DNA of 64,000 nt from positions 44,867 to 108,866 of the forward strand of contig CANMLL010000020.1 in NCBI GenBank assembly GCA_947498775.1. Reading direction: 5' to 3'. How positions within the stretch are numbered: position 1 is the first letter of the stretch; each line of letters starts with the position of its first letter. The translations under genes were made by a program, and so were the position numbers. Below, piece after piece: positions 9,380 through 18,053 of this stretch. The stretch comes from an uncultured Aquimarina sp. (GTDB lineage: Bacteria; Bacteroidota; Bacteroidia; Flavobacteriales; Flavobacteriaceae). Under the pieces are notes generated by a model. That model searched no databases. It saw nothing but the letters and a program-made list of their open reading frames with translations, and was not told where the DNA came from.

Positions 9380-10201
9380 CTACCAACTCCCGCCAGCACC
9401 GCCACCACCAAAGCCACCGCCACCAAAGCCGCCACCGCCGAAACCACCACCAAAACCACCGCTGGATCCACCGCCAAAGCTGCCACCACCATAACTGCCA
9501 CGACCCATATTGCTTAAGATAATAGCATCCAGTAGACTGCCTCTTCGGGATCTATTGCCACGATTTCCTCTACCATCATTGCCGTGATTGCTTTTAGAGA
9601 ACGCTTTGATGATAATAATGAAGAAAATAAGTAACAATACCAATTGCCCAATGGGAACGTCTTTTTTGTCTTTTGTTTTCCTGGCCCCTTTAAAAGTGCC
9701 ATCTAATACTTGAAAAATAGCTGTGGTTCCTTTGTCTAATCCAACGTAAAAGCTTCCTTTTTTAAATTCGGGGGTAATGATTTGATCTATAATAGTTTTT
9801 GAAACAAAATCAGTTAGTTTTTCTTCAACTCCATAACCTGTAGCGATCCAAATTTTGCGATCATTTTTGGCTACAAGAATAAAAACTCCGTTATCTTCCT
9901 TTTTTTGTCCAATACCCCATTCATGAGCCCATTCTGCGGCATATAACCCTATGTTTTCCCCTTGCAACGAATTGATAGTCGCGATTACAATTTGAGTTGA
10001 GGTGGTATCTGCGTAGCGAATCAATTTTTGCTCTAATCTTTGAGCTTCAGAACCAGAAAACATACTGGCCTCGTCATAGACCGCAGTTTCTAATTTTGGT
10101 TTAGGAGGAATAGCTCGTTGTGCAAAAACTTGGAGTGTTGAGATAAAAAATATTCCCAGAACAACGAGTATGGATGATTTGTGTTGTGGTATATTCTTCA
10201 T
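9380..10201 (-). CDS. TPM-domain membrane protein with Gly-rich tail
   Basis: The 273-residue protein has a signal peptide (ending near VFAQRA), a TPM domain (about 35-170, with EWAHEWGIGQKKEDNGVFI and IWIATGYGVEE), one transmembrane helix (about 190-205) and a tail of GGGF/GGGS repeats ending GGAGGSW. The same plan is seen in YgcG-like proteins of unknown mechanism. TPM domains have been reported as phosphatases in plant thylakoids and as membrane-associated factors in bacteria. It is the third gene of a LemA-TPM-TPM set, and its ATG directly follows the stop of the second gene. Confidence 0.85.
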   Translation of the reverse strand: MKNIPQHKSSILVVLGIFFISTLQVFAQRAIPPKPKLETAVYDEASMFSGSEAQRLEQKLIRYADTTSTQIVIATINSLQGENIGLYAAEWAHEWGIGQKKEDNGVFILVAKNDRKIWIATGYGVEEKLTDFVSKTIIDQIITPEFKKGSFYVGLDKGTTAIFQVLDGTFKGARKTKDKKDVPIGQLVLLLIFFIIIIKAFSKSNHGNDGRGNRGNRSRRGSLLDAIILSNMGRGSYGGGSFGGGSSGGFGGGFGGGGFGGGGFGGGGAGGSW

Positions 10202-10639
10202 TTATCCTTTTGAGATTTCGTCTGATAATTCGTTTGATCCAGTATGATCCCACGGAAAATATTTTTGCAATTGCGCTCCTGCCATGAGAACTCCATCAAT
10301 CAACCCTTGTGTAAAATCTCCTTTTTTGAATTGATTAAGAATTACATCTTTGGTGCTGTCCCAAAAATCATCAGCAACAACATCGTTGATTCCCTGATCA
10401 CCATAAATTGCAAATCTATGATCATCTACGGCAACATAAATCAATACACCATTATGCTGCACAGTATTATCCATCTTCAAAAAGTGAAAAACCTCTCTAG
10501 TTCGATCCAGTACATCCAGATCGGTGTGTTTTTCAATATGAATACGAATCTCTCCCGAGGTGGTGTTCTCGGCACGTCTAATCGCAGCAACTATTTGCTG
10601 TTCTTGTTCCTGGGTAAGAAAATCTTCAACTTTGGACAT
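10202..10639 (-). CDS. TPM-domain protein, cytosolic form
   Basis: This 145-residue TPM-domain protein has no signal peptide. It shares EIRIHIE, HNGVLIYVAVDDHRFAIYGDQGIND and FKKGDFTQGLIDGV with the family. Its start codon overlaps the lemA-type stop by one base (TAATG), and its stop abuts the next ATG. This points to translational coupling and a joint function with the neighbours, probably at the envelope. The biochemical role is unknown. Confidence 0.82.
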   Translation of the reverse strand: MSKVEDFLTQEQEQQIVAAIRRAENTTSGEIRIHIEKHTDLDVLDRTREVFHFLKMDNTVQHNGVLIYVAVDDHRFAIYGDQGINDVVADDFWDSTKDVILNQFKKGDFTQGLIDGVLMAGAQLQKYFPWDHTGSNELSDEISKG

Positions 10640-11250
10640 TACTTAAAATCAAAATCTACATCTGGTGCTTTCTCTACACCTTCATCACCTTCAAATCTGG
10701 TCATTTCATCAAAACCTAGCATTCCCGCAAATAATGAATTCGGAAGTACTTTGATATGCTTGTTATAAACGCCAACTTGCTCGTTAAATCGGTTGCGCTC
10801 TACATTAATACGATTTTCTGTTCCTTCTAGCTGGGTTTGTAGATTTAGAAAGTTTTGATTTGCTTTCAGATCGGGATAACGCTCTACAGTTACCAATAAA
10901 CGAGATAGAGCCGATGATAATCCGCTTTGTGCTTGCTGAAACTGAGCCATCTGATCGGGAGTAATATTGCTAGGATCAATATTTACTGAAGTAGCTTTGG
11001 ATCTGGCTTCAATAACATCTTTTAAGGTAGAGCGTTCAAAATCTGCTGCTCCCTGTACTGTTTTTACCAAATTTCCGATAAGATCACTGCGCCTTTGGTA
11101 CGCACTTTCTACATTGGACCAAGCGGTTTTGGCATCCTCTTGTAAGACTACAGCTTTGTTGTTAAAGCGATATGCCATCATGGCACCAATCACTACAATT
11201 ACTACAATAATTCCCAGGCATCCTAATCCTGCAAAAAGTCCTTTTTTCAT
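10639..11250 (-). CDS. LemA-family protein
   Basis: The 203-residue protein has one N-terminal transmembrane segment (about 5-25), then the helical LemA domain with AWSNVESAYQRRSDLIGNLVKTVQG and the C-terminal LPNSLFAGMLGFDE. It is first in the three-gene unit with the two TPM proteins, a conserved bacterial pairing of unknown function. The 95 bases upstream probably contain its promoter, but I find only a one-base-short TACTTTG. Confidence 0.9.
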   Translation of the reverse strand: MKKGLFAGLGCLGIIVVIVVIGAMMAYRFNNKAVVLQEDAKTAWSNVESAYQRRSDLIGNLVKTVQGAADFERSTLKDVIEARSKATSVNIDPSNITPDQMAQFQQAQSGLSSALSRLLVTVERYPDLKANQNFLNLQTQLEGTENRINVERNRFNEQVGVYNKHIKVLPNSLFAGMLGFDEMTRFEGDEGVEKAPDVDFDFK

Positions 11251-11345
11251 TTAAATAGTATTATTTTTCAAAGTATTCTATTTGATTAGTCTACAATTAT
11301 TGAATTTTGTTTCAAATTGTGAAGTGAAATTTTAAGAAAATAAGG

Positions 11346-11675
11346 TTATAGTTGTTCTTTAATTTTAATCAACTGTCCTTTTATAGATTCCAGTTTACGT
11401 ATAATATCGAAACTATCCAACGCTTCTTGTTTTTGCTCTTTAAGATGGATTTTGGCACCTTCTAGCGTGAATCCTCGTTCTTTTACCAAATGATAGATTA
11501 ATTCGAGGTTTTTAATATCCTCTGGCGTAAATTTTCTATTGCCTTTGGCGTTTTTCTTTGGTTTTAAGATATCAAATTCTTTTTCCCAAAAGCGAATCAA
11601 AGAGGTATTCACATCAAAAGCCTCGGCAACTTCGCCAATGCCATAATACATCTTTTTTGGTAAGTCTACATACAT
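11346..11675 (-). CDS. MerR-family transcriptional regulator
   Basis: This 109-residue protein is a winged helix-turn-helix of MerR type: YYGIGEVAEAFDVNTSLIRFWEKEF, then KGNRKFTPEDIKNLELI. A short coiled-coil tail ends IKGQLIKIKEQL. There is no metal- or drug-binding C-terminal domain. It begins 2 bases after the CapA-type gene and is the last member of an M23-CapA-MerR unit, an arrangement common in Flavobacteriaceae. The target is unknown. Confidence 0.88.
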   Translation of the reverse strand: MYVDLPKKMYYGIGEVAEAFDVNTSLIRFWEKEFDILKPKKNAKGNRKFTPEDIKNLELIYHLVKERGFTLEGAKIHLKEQKQEALDSFDIIRKLESIKGQLIKIKEQL

Positions 11676-11677
11676 AA

Positions 11678-12784
11678 TTACTCTTTTTGTTGTGTAAAAC
11701 TTCCGTCTTCCTCAAAAATAAGTTTACTCTCCGGAAAATCTGCGTTGGTTAATTTTTTTATTTCCTTCAGCGCCCTTTTTTTCTCGTCTATAAAAGGATA
11801 TACTTCGTCTATCTGTTTGGCAGAATGAAGCTTGCCTTGTATAAAATCTCCTTCAAGATCAATGTTTATTTCGGCAATCGGAGCATACCCTTTAATTCCA
11901 TCCAAGTTAAATCTCGAATAGGTGCAAAAGTTGCCTAAACTATAGGCGATAAATTTGTTTTTATATACTTCAAAAGCTCTGGAAACATGTGGCCCATGGC
12001 CAAGTACCATATCGGCACCTGCATCAATCATGGTGTGTGCAAAAAGATATACGTTACCACGATCTTCGCCATAAAACCGTTCGGTTTTTCTGGTTACATG
12101 TGTATGTTTAAGGCCTTCGGCCCCTCCATGAAAAGAAACAATCACTATATCTGCTTTTTCTTTAAGTTCGGCTACAATCTTTTTTGCATTGGTCAAGTTA
12201 TGAATTTTTATACAATCTTTATTGGGTGCAAATGCACAAAATCCATATTTGATGCCATCTTTTTCAAAAATTGTCGAAGGTTGTGCAAATATACCTGCAT
12301 AGGCAATGTTGTGTTTTTCTAGAGTTTTAGAGGTGTTTTTAATTCCAATTTCGCCAAAATCACCAATGTGATTATTTGCAATACTCATTACATCAAAACC
12401 AGTTTCTTCGAGATACTTTCCGTAAGATTCTGGAGATCTGAAGGAATAACATTTTGATGGATCAGAACATCTTTTTGCATTTTCACCTTCATCGGTAAGC
12501 GTACCTTCTAGGTTGCCAAATAAGATATCTGCTTGGGTTAAAATACTATTTATGTCATCAAAAGGGCCTTTGACAGAGGGAGGTAAATAGCTGTCATTGG
12601 GAAAATTAGTTCCCATCATGATATCCCCAACGGCCATAATCTTAATTTGAGTGGGTTTTGAAAACTTTTTTTGAATATCCTGTACTGCAACGTACATAGA
12701 ATCGATTACCTCTTTTGAATATTTTTGGGCCTGTATGTTAGCACTGAAACCAAAAATAATAACAAGAAGAAGTATTTTACGCAT
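11678..12784 (-). CDS. CapA-family (PGA_cap) metallophosphatase-like protein
   Basis: The 368-residue protein has a signal peptide (to about IQAQKYS) and a PGA_cap domain with AVGDIMMGTNFP, FGNLEGTLTD, SIANNHIGDFG, VSFHGGAEG and LGHGPHVSRAFE. These are the metal-site motifs of a calcineurin-like fold. The family is named for poly-gamma-glutamate capsule synthesis, but in genomes without a cap operon the substrate is unknown, and no capB/capC is seen here. It lies 6 bases after the M23 peptidase gene, so a periplasmic wall or envelope role is plausible. Confidence 0.85.
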   Translation of the reverse strand: MRKILLLVIIFGFSANIQAQKYSKEVIDSMYVAVQDIQKKFSKPTQIKIMAVGDIMMGTNFPNDSYLPPSVKGPFDDINSILTQADILFGNLEGTLTDEGENAKRCSDPSKCYSFRSPESYGKYLEETGFDVMSIANNHIGDFGEIGIKNTSKTLEKHNIAYAGIFAQPSTIFEKDGIKYGFCAFAPNKDCIKIHNLTNAKKIVAELKEKADIVIVSFHGGAEGLKHTHVTRKTERFYGEDRGNVYLFAHTMIDAGADMVLGHGPHVSRAFEVYKNKFIAYSLGNFCTYSRFNLDGIKGYAPIAEINIDLEGDFIQGKLHSAKQIDEVYPFIDEKKRALKEIKKLTNADFPESKLIFEEDGSFTQQKE

Positions 12785-12790
12785 CAGTAA

Positions 12791-13768
12791 TTAATCTAAA
12801 GATTCGTTGATAAGATTAGAAGCTTTAAGCATTTTATCAAACTCTTCGGGAGTTAAACTTCCGTAGTAAAAATTTCTTGGATTAATTTTTTTACCATCTT
12901 TGAAAATTTCATAATGAAGATGTGGGGCTACAGACCGTCCGGTACTACCTACATATCCTATGATGTCTCCACGCTTTACTTTTTGACCTTTCTTAACTTT
13001 GTATTTACTTAGGTGAGCGTATAGACTTACATAGTTAAAACCATGATCAATACGTATGTGTCTTCCATACCCGGTAGAATTAGCATCGGCACGTGTCACT
13101 ACACCATTTCCAGAAGCATAGACGGGTGTTCCGGTTGCTGCCGAGAAATCCATTCCATAATGAAATTTCCTGGCTTTAGTAAACGGGTCACTTCTCCAAC
13201 CGTAACCAGAGGCCATCCTCCTTAGGTCAGAATTTTGTATCGGTTGAATAGCAGGAATAGTAGCTAATAACTCTTCTTTCTGTTCTGCCAAATCGGCAAT
13301 CTCATCAAGGGATTTTGATTGTACAACTATTTGTTTGGTAAGCTTATCTATGCGTTCACTACTCTCAACAATCATTGCTGAGTTGTCAAAACCTTCTAGA
13401 TTTTTATAGCGATTTACTCCACCAAAACCTGCATTGCGCAATTCATCTGGTATGGGATTTGCTCCAAAATAAAGACGATATATATTATCATCACGTTCGG
13501 CAATTTCTTGTAGAATATTTTCGTCACGTTCTAATCTTTTGTTCATCAGATCGTATTGCAACTGCATGTTTTCAAGCTCTCTTCGATATGTTTTCTCTTT
13601 TGGAGTTTCTAACTGAGGAATATTTAAATATACCAACAGAAGAATGAAACCAGCAAGAAATGCCCCAATGACTCCCAGTGCTGCGATACCAAATTTGCGC
13701 CCTTTCTTCTGCTCTATTCTGCGATAAGAAAGCGTGTCACTATCATAGTAATATTTAACCTTTGACAT
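12791..13768 (-). CDS. M23-family peptidoglycan endopeptidase, membrane anchored
   Basis: The 325-residue protein has a short cytosolic N-terminus, one transmembrane helix (about 27-48), a coiled coil (about 55-100) and a C-terminal M23 (LytM) domain. The zinc ligands are visible in HYGMDFSA and HLHYEIF, with HIRIDHG between them. It probably cuts or regulates cutting of peptidoglycan cross-links during growth. It heads a three-gene minus-strand unit and is divergent from alaS across 199 bases. Confidence 0.9.
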   Translation of the reverse strand: MSKVKYYYDSDTLSYRRIEQKKGRKFGIAALGVIGAFLAGFILLLVYLNIPQLETPKEKTYRRELENMQLQYDLMNKRLERDENILQEIAERDDNIYRLYFGANPIPDELRNAGFGGVNRYKNLEGFDNSAMIVESSERIDKLTKQIVVQSKSLDEIADLAEQKEELLATIPAIQPIQNSDLRRMASGYGWRSDPFTKARKFHYGMDFSAATGTPVYASGNGVVTRADANSTGYGRHIRIDHGFNYVSLYAHLSKYKVKKGQKVKRGDIIGYVGSTGRSVAPHLHYEIFKDGKKINPRNFYYGSLTPEEFDKMLKASNLINESLD

Positions 13769-13790
13769 AATCTAAAATATGCTATTTTTG
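13761..13790 (+). promoter_or_regulatory. Promoter facing alaS
   Basis: TTTG (13761-13764), 18 bases, then TATTTTTG (13783-13790) fit the Bacteroidota consensus. Transcription would start near 13797, leaving a leader of about 170 bases before the alaS GTG. The element lies partly in the start region of the divergent peptidase gene. Confidence 0.55.
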
Positions 13791-13967
13791 CAGGATATCA
13801 ACCAAAAAAGTCTTGTTTTATACTAAGACCAGGCAACAAATATAGTAAAATGTAGCAAAGTGTAGAAAAAACTTACAAATATTGAAAAAATATCTGTATG
13901 TTATTTTGAATGTATAATGTTGATTGTTAGTTTAATATGTAATTTTTTTTGAATAAATAATAAGCTT

Positions 13968-16601
13968 GTGAAATCCCAAGAAATCAGAAATCAATTTTTA
14001 GAGTTTTTTAAATCCAAAAGACATCAGATCGTAGCATCGGCACCAATGGTAATTAAAGATGATCCCACATTGATGTTTACCAACGCAGGGATGAACCAGT
14101 TCAAAGAATTCTTTTTGGGTAATGGTACTCCAAAAAGCAATCGCATATCAGATACTCAAAAATGTTTACGAGTAAGCGGTAAACATAATGATCTTGAAGA
14201 GGTTGGTATGGATACCTATCACCATACCATGTTTGAAATGTTAGGAAACTGGAGTTTTGGGGATTACTTCAAAAAAGAAGCCATTCAATGGGCTTGGGAG
14301 CTCCTTACTGATGTATATGGCATTAATAAGGACATACTATACGTGTCGGTTTTTGAAGGAGCCAAGGATGAAAACCTGGAGATGGACCAGGAGGCGTATG
14401 ATTTATGGAAAGAAATTGTGCCCCATGACCGAATTATTATGGGTAATAAGGCAGATAATTTTTGGGAAATGGGAGATCAGGGACCTTGCGGGCCATGTTC
14501 CGAAATTCATGTAGATATTCGTTCTGAGGAAGAAAAGGCAAAAACTCCCGGTCGAGACTTGGTCAATGCCGATCATCCGCAGGTGGTAGAGATCTGGAAC
14601 CTTGTTTTTATGCAATATAACCGAAAAGCGAATGGTTCTCTTGAGAAGTTACCTGCGCAGCATGTGGACACCGGTATGGGGTTTGAACGTTTGTGTATGG
14701 TATTGCAAGGTGTAAAATCAAATTATGATACCGATGTATTTACTCCGCTAATTCGAGAAATCGAAACGATTACCAATTCTACATATGATAAAGATAGCTT
14801 GCCAACCGACAATGATGGTAAAGTAAGTGTAGCTATTCGTGTTATTGCAGATCACATAAGAGCGGTTTCTTTTTCAATTGCCGATGGCCAGTTACCAAGC
14901 AATACAGGCGCGGGATACGTGATTAGAAGAATTTTACGAAGAGCTATACGCTATGGGTTTACTTTTTTGAATACCAAAGAACCTTTTATCTATAAGCTCG
15001 TGGTTACCTTGGTTAAGCAGATGGGTAGCGCGTTTCCAGAACTGAAATCACAAAAAAACTTGATTGTAAATGTAATCAAAGAAGAAGAACAATCCTTTTT
15101 AAGAACATTAGATCAGGGACTGGCTCTTTTGGATACCGTGATCAAAAATACCAAGGGTAAGGTGGTTTCAGGCGAGAAGGCATTTGAGCTGTATGATACC
15201 TTTGGGTTTCCAATCGATCTTACAGCTTTGATCTTAAGTGAGCAAGGATATGAATTGGATGAAAAGGGGTTTGAGGTTGAACTTCAAAAACAAAAAGAAA
15301 GGTCCAGAGCGGCTTCTCAAGTTTCTACAGGTGATTGGAACGAGTTGACTAAAGATATTTCTGAAGGATTTATTGGGTATGATAACCTTTCTGCAGATGT
15401 TAAAATAACGCGATACCGAAAAGTTAGTAGTAAAAAAGAAGGCGAATTGTACCAGTTGGTTTTTAATAAAACACCCTTTTATCCAGAAGGAGGAGGTCAA
15501 GTAGGTGATAAAGGATATCTTGAAGCTTCCAATGGAGATGTGGTGTATATTGTTGATACCAAAAAAGAAAATAATTTAATTGTTCATTTTTCGAAAACCC
15601 TTCCTAAAAAGATAGAAGGACAACTTAAAGCAGTGGTAGATGGTAAACAACGTGCCAGAACTGCTTCAAACCATACGGCTACTCACTTATTACATCAGGC
15701 ACTTCGGTCTATTTTAGGAACGCATGTAGAGCAAAAAGGATCTATGGTGCATAGTGGGAATTTAAGATTCGATTTTTCGCATTTTGCAAAGGTAAGTCAT
15801 GAAGAGTTAAGAGAAGTCGAAAATTTTGTAAATGCAAGAATTCGAGAAAATCTTCCTTTAGAAGAACGTAATGGTATTTCGTATGATCAGGCGATTGCCG
15901 ATGGGGCTATTGCACTTTTTGGTGAAAAATACGGAGACTCTGTGAGAGCCATACGATTTGGTGAATCTATGGAATTGTGCGGAGGAACCCATGTACAGAA
16001 TACACAGGATATTTGGCATTTCAAAATCACTTCGGAAAGTGCAATTGCGGCGGGAGTGAGACGTATTGAAGCGATTACAAGCGATGCGGCAAAAGAGTAT
16101 TTTACCACACAGTCTGAAGCTTTTAATGAAGTGAAATTGGTACTTAAGAATGTGAAAGATCCCGTAAAAGCAATAACGTCTTTGCAGGAAGAAAATGCAA
16201 ATCTTAAAAAACAAATAGAAGTACTTCTGAAAGACAAAGCCAAAAACCTGAAAAGTGATTTTAAATCTGAATTTGAAGAAATTGCAGGGATTAACTTTTT
16301 GGCAAAGAAAGTAGATCTTGATGCATCCGGAATTAAAGATTTGTGTTTCGAATTAGGAGGCGAAGTTGAAAATATCGTAGTGGTATTTGGAGCCGAACAA
16401 AATGGAAAAGCATTACTGTCGTGTTATGTTTCTAAAAATTTGGTTGCCGAAAAAGAACTGAATGCAGGTCAAATAGTTCGAGAACTCGGTAAGTATATCC
16501 AAGGTGGTGGTGGGGGACAACCATTCTTTGCTACCGCAGGAGGTAAAAATCCAGCAGGTATTGAAGAGGCCTTGCAGAATGCAAAACAGTATTTGAAGTA
16601 G
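13968..16601 (+). CDS. alaS: Alanyl-tRNA synthetase
   Basis: This 877-residue class II synthetase charges tRNA-Ala. The N-terminus carries FTNAGMNQFKEFFLG and GKHNDLEEVG. The editing domain has the zinc motifs HTATHLLHQAL and CGGTHV. The C-terminal domain ends in a glycine-rich stretch (GGGGGQPFFATAGG). The start is GTG, and the residues after it (KSQEIRNQFLEFFKSKRH) match the family start well. The GxxExxY cassette begins within 5 bases of its stop. Confidence 0.98.
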   Translation: MKSQEIRNQFLEFFKSKRHQIVASAPMVIKDDPTLMFTNAGMNQFKEFFLGNGTPKSNRISDTQKCLRVSGKHNDLEEVGMDTYHHTMFEMLGNWSFGDYFKKEAIQWAWELLTDVYGINKDILYVSVFEGAKDENLEMDQEAYDLWKEIVPHDRIIMGNKADNFWEMGDQGPCGPCSEIHVDIRSEEEKAKTPGRDLVNADHPQVVEIWNLVFMQYNRKANGSLEKLPAQHVDTGMGFERLCMVLQGVKSNYDTDVFTPLIREIETITNSTYDKDSLPTDNDGKVSVAIRVIADHIRAVSFSIADGQLPSNTGAGYVIRRILRRAIRYGFTFLNTKEPFIYKLVVTLVKQMGSAFPELKSQKNLIVNVIKEEEQSFLRTLDQGLALLDTVIKNTKGKVVSGEKAFELYDTFGFPIDLTALILSEQGYELDEKGFEVELQKQKERSRAASQVSTGDWNELTKDISEGFIGYDNLSADVKITRYRKVSSKKEGELYQLVFNKTPFYPEGGGQVGDKGYLEASNGDVVYIVDTKKENNLIVHFSKTLPKKIEGQLKAVVDGKQRARTASNHTATHLLHQALRSILGTHVEQKGSMVHSGNLRFDFSHFAKVSHEELREVENFVNARIRENLPLEERNGISYDQAIADGAIALFGEKYGDSVRAIRFGESMELCGGTHVQNTQDIWHFKITSESAIAAGVRRIEAITSDAAKEYFTTQSEAFNEVKLVLKNVKDPVKAITSLQEENANLKKQIEVLLKDKAKNLKSDFKSEFEEIAGINFLAKKVDLDASGIKDLCFELGGEVENIVVVFGAEQNGKALLSCYVSKNLVAEKELNAGQIVRELGKYIQGGGGGQPFFATAGGKNPAGIEEALQNAKQYLK

Positions 16602-16605
16602 GATT

Positions 16606-16630
16606 CACGCAAAGCTGCCGAGATGCAAAG
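16606..16630 (+). repeat. Left inverted repeat of the GxxExxY cassette
   Basis: CACGCAAAG at 16606-16614 and GATGCAAAG near 16622-16630 match, in opposite orientation, the sequence at 17068-17084 (CTTTGCGTCTCTGCGTG). The ATG of the enclosed ORF falls inside this arm. Confidence 0.6.
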
Positions 16631-17033
16631 AAGTACAGAGAGTATAGATGAAGAATTGTTTGAAAATGAAATAGCAAGCATTATTGTTGATTGTTCTTAT
16701 CATATTCATGTAGAACTAGGTCCTGGACTTTTTGAGTCGGTATACGAAGAGATAATGTTTCATGAGTTGACTTCAATCGGTTTGAAAGTCGAAAGACAAA
16801 AAGCTTTACCTGTTATTTGGAAGGGAAAAAAAATGGATATGGGTTTTCGAACTGATTTAATCGTTGAAAATAAAGTAATAGTTGAGTTAAAATCTGTCGA
16901 ACAAATTGCTCCCGTTCATTCAAAACAACTACTTACATATCTTAAGTTGACAGGAATGAAACTAGGATTGTTGATTAATTTTAATAGCCCATTAATAAAG
17001 ACGGGTATCACAAGAATAGTCAATGGATTGTAA
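16623..17033 (+). CDS. GxxExxY (PDDEXK_3) protein
   Basis: The 136-residue protein has the family name motif GLFESVYEE (GxxExxY) and the later nuclease-like motif DLIVENKVIVELKS, which supplies the D...ExK residues of a PDDEXK fold. The family is presumed to have nuclease ancestry, but no activity or role is established to my knowledge. It lies between alaS and the GSCFA gene and is enclosed by inverted repeats, so it looks like an inserted cassette rather than part of an alaS operon. Confidence 0.8.
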   Translation: MQRSTESIDEELFENEIASIIVDCSYHIHVELGPGLFESVYEEIMFHELTSIGLKVERQKALPVIWKGKKMDMGFRTDLIVENKVIVELKSVEQIAPVHSKQLLTYLKLTGMKLGLLINFNSPLIKTGITRIVNGL

Positions 17034-17067
17034 AATTAATCAAACTAAAAGATTAAAAACTTTGAGC

Positions 17068-17084
17068 CTTTGCGTCTCTGCGTG
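17068..17084 (-). repeat. Right inverted repeat of the GxxExxY cassette
   Basis: CTTTGCGTCTCTGCGTG is the inverted partner of the arm at 16606-16630. It ends 9 bases before the GSCFA ATG. Confidence 0.6.
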
Positions 17085-17093
17085 ATATTATTT

Positions 17094-18041
17094 ATGAATC
17101 TACAAACCAAAATACCACTACATTCTCAAGAACCCAAAATCAACTATGATTCAGAGGTTGTACTATTAGGTTCCTGTTTTGCAGAAAATATTGGTAAAAA
17201 GTTCGAGTACTATAAGTTTAAAAACAATAGCAATCCATTTGGAATTTTATTTCATCCAAAAGCAATCGAGACCTTCTTATGGATGGCCAGTCAGGATGAA
17301 AAATACACCGAAACAGATGTGTTTTATCATAATGAGCGCTGGCATTGCTTTGATGCACATTCTTCTTTAAGTAATTCAGATAAAGACATATTGGTTTCAG
17401 ATTTAAATAAAGGATTATCAAATACAAAGAAAAAAATCACCGCTGCTACTCATATTTTTATTACACTAGGTACATCCTGGGTATACCGGCTTAAATCTTT
17501 GGATATGGTAGTGGCAAATTGCCATAAAATTCCCCAGCAAGAATTTGATAAGCAATTATTATCTGTTGAAGAGGTTACGCAGTGCCTTCAAAATTGTATT
17601 CATCTTATACAAAGTCTTAATACATCTGCTAAAATTGTATTCACGATTTCTCCGGTAAGGCATACTAAAGATGGATTTATTGAGAATACTAGAAGTAAAT
17701 CCCATCTTATTACTGCGGTTCATGAAGTTTTAGATCGTGATCAGAATGTTGGTTATTTTACTTCGTATGAATTAATGATGGATGAGCTTAGAGATTATCG
17801 CTTTTACACTACAGATATGCTTCATCCAAGTGAACTTGCCATTCAATATATTTGGGAACGGTTTTCTGAGATTTGGATTTCAGAAAAAACAAAAACAACA
17901 ATGAAACAGGTAGAAGAGGTACAAAAAGGACTAATTCATAAACCGTTTAATCCAAATAGTAAACAGCATACTGCTTTTCTTCAGAAATTAAGTTCTAAAA
18001 AGAATCAATTACAGAAAGAATATCCGTTTATGAGTTTCTAG
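17094..18041 (+). CDS. GSCFA-domain protein
   Basis: A 315-residue protein with the defining LLGSCFAENIG near residue 20 and the SGNH-hydrolase-like pattern that follows it (ITLGTSWVY, FTISPVRHTKDG, TDMLHPSELA with a possible Asp-x-x-His catalytic pair). An in-frame extension upstream to 17070 would be translated from the cassette repeat, so the ATG at 17094 is preferred. The family is widespread in Bacteroidota and probably esterase-like, but the substrate is not known. It converges on the hydroxylase gene 13 bases away. Confidence 0.85.
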   Translation: MNLQTKIPLHSQEPKINYDSEVVLLGSCFAENIGKKFEYYKFKNNSNPFGILFHPKAIETFLWMASQDEKYTETDVFYHNERWHCFDAHSSLSNSDKDILVSDLNKGLSNTKKKITAATHIFITLGTSWVYRLKSLDMVVANCHKIPQQEFDKQLLSVEEVTQCLQNCIHLIQSLNTSAKIVFTISPVRHTKDGFIENTRSKSHLITAVHEVLDRDQNVGYFTSYELMMDELRDYRFYTTDMLHPSELAIQYIWERFSEIWISEKTKTTMKQVEEVQKGLIHKPFNPNSKQHTAFLQKLSSKKNQLQKEYPFMSF

Positions 18042-18053
18042 CAAGCTAGGATT

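Noticed and set aside
10244..10768. 174-codon plus-strand frame across the TPM and LemA genes
   Set aside because: It is antisense to two well-supported, translationally coupled genes, and its composition fits a mirror of their codon use.
15858..16243. Two 118-codon minus-strand frames within alaS
   Set aside because: Both oppose the conserved alaS C-terminal region and have no domain features.
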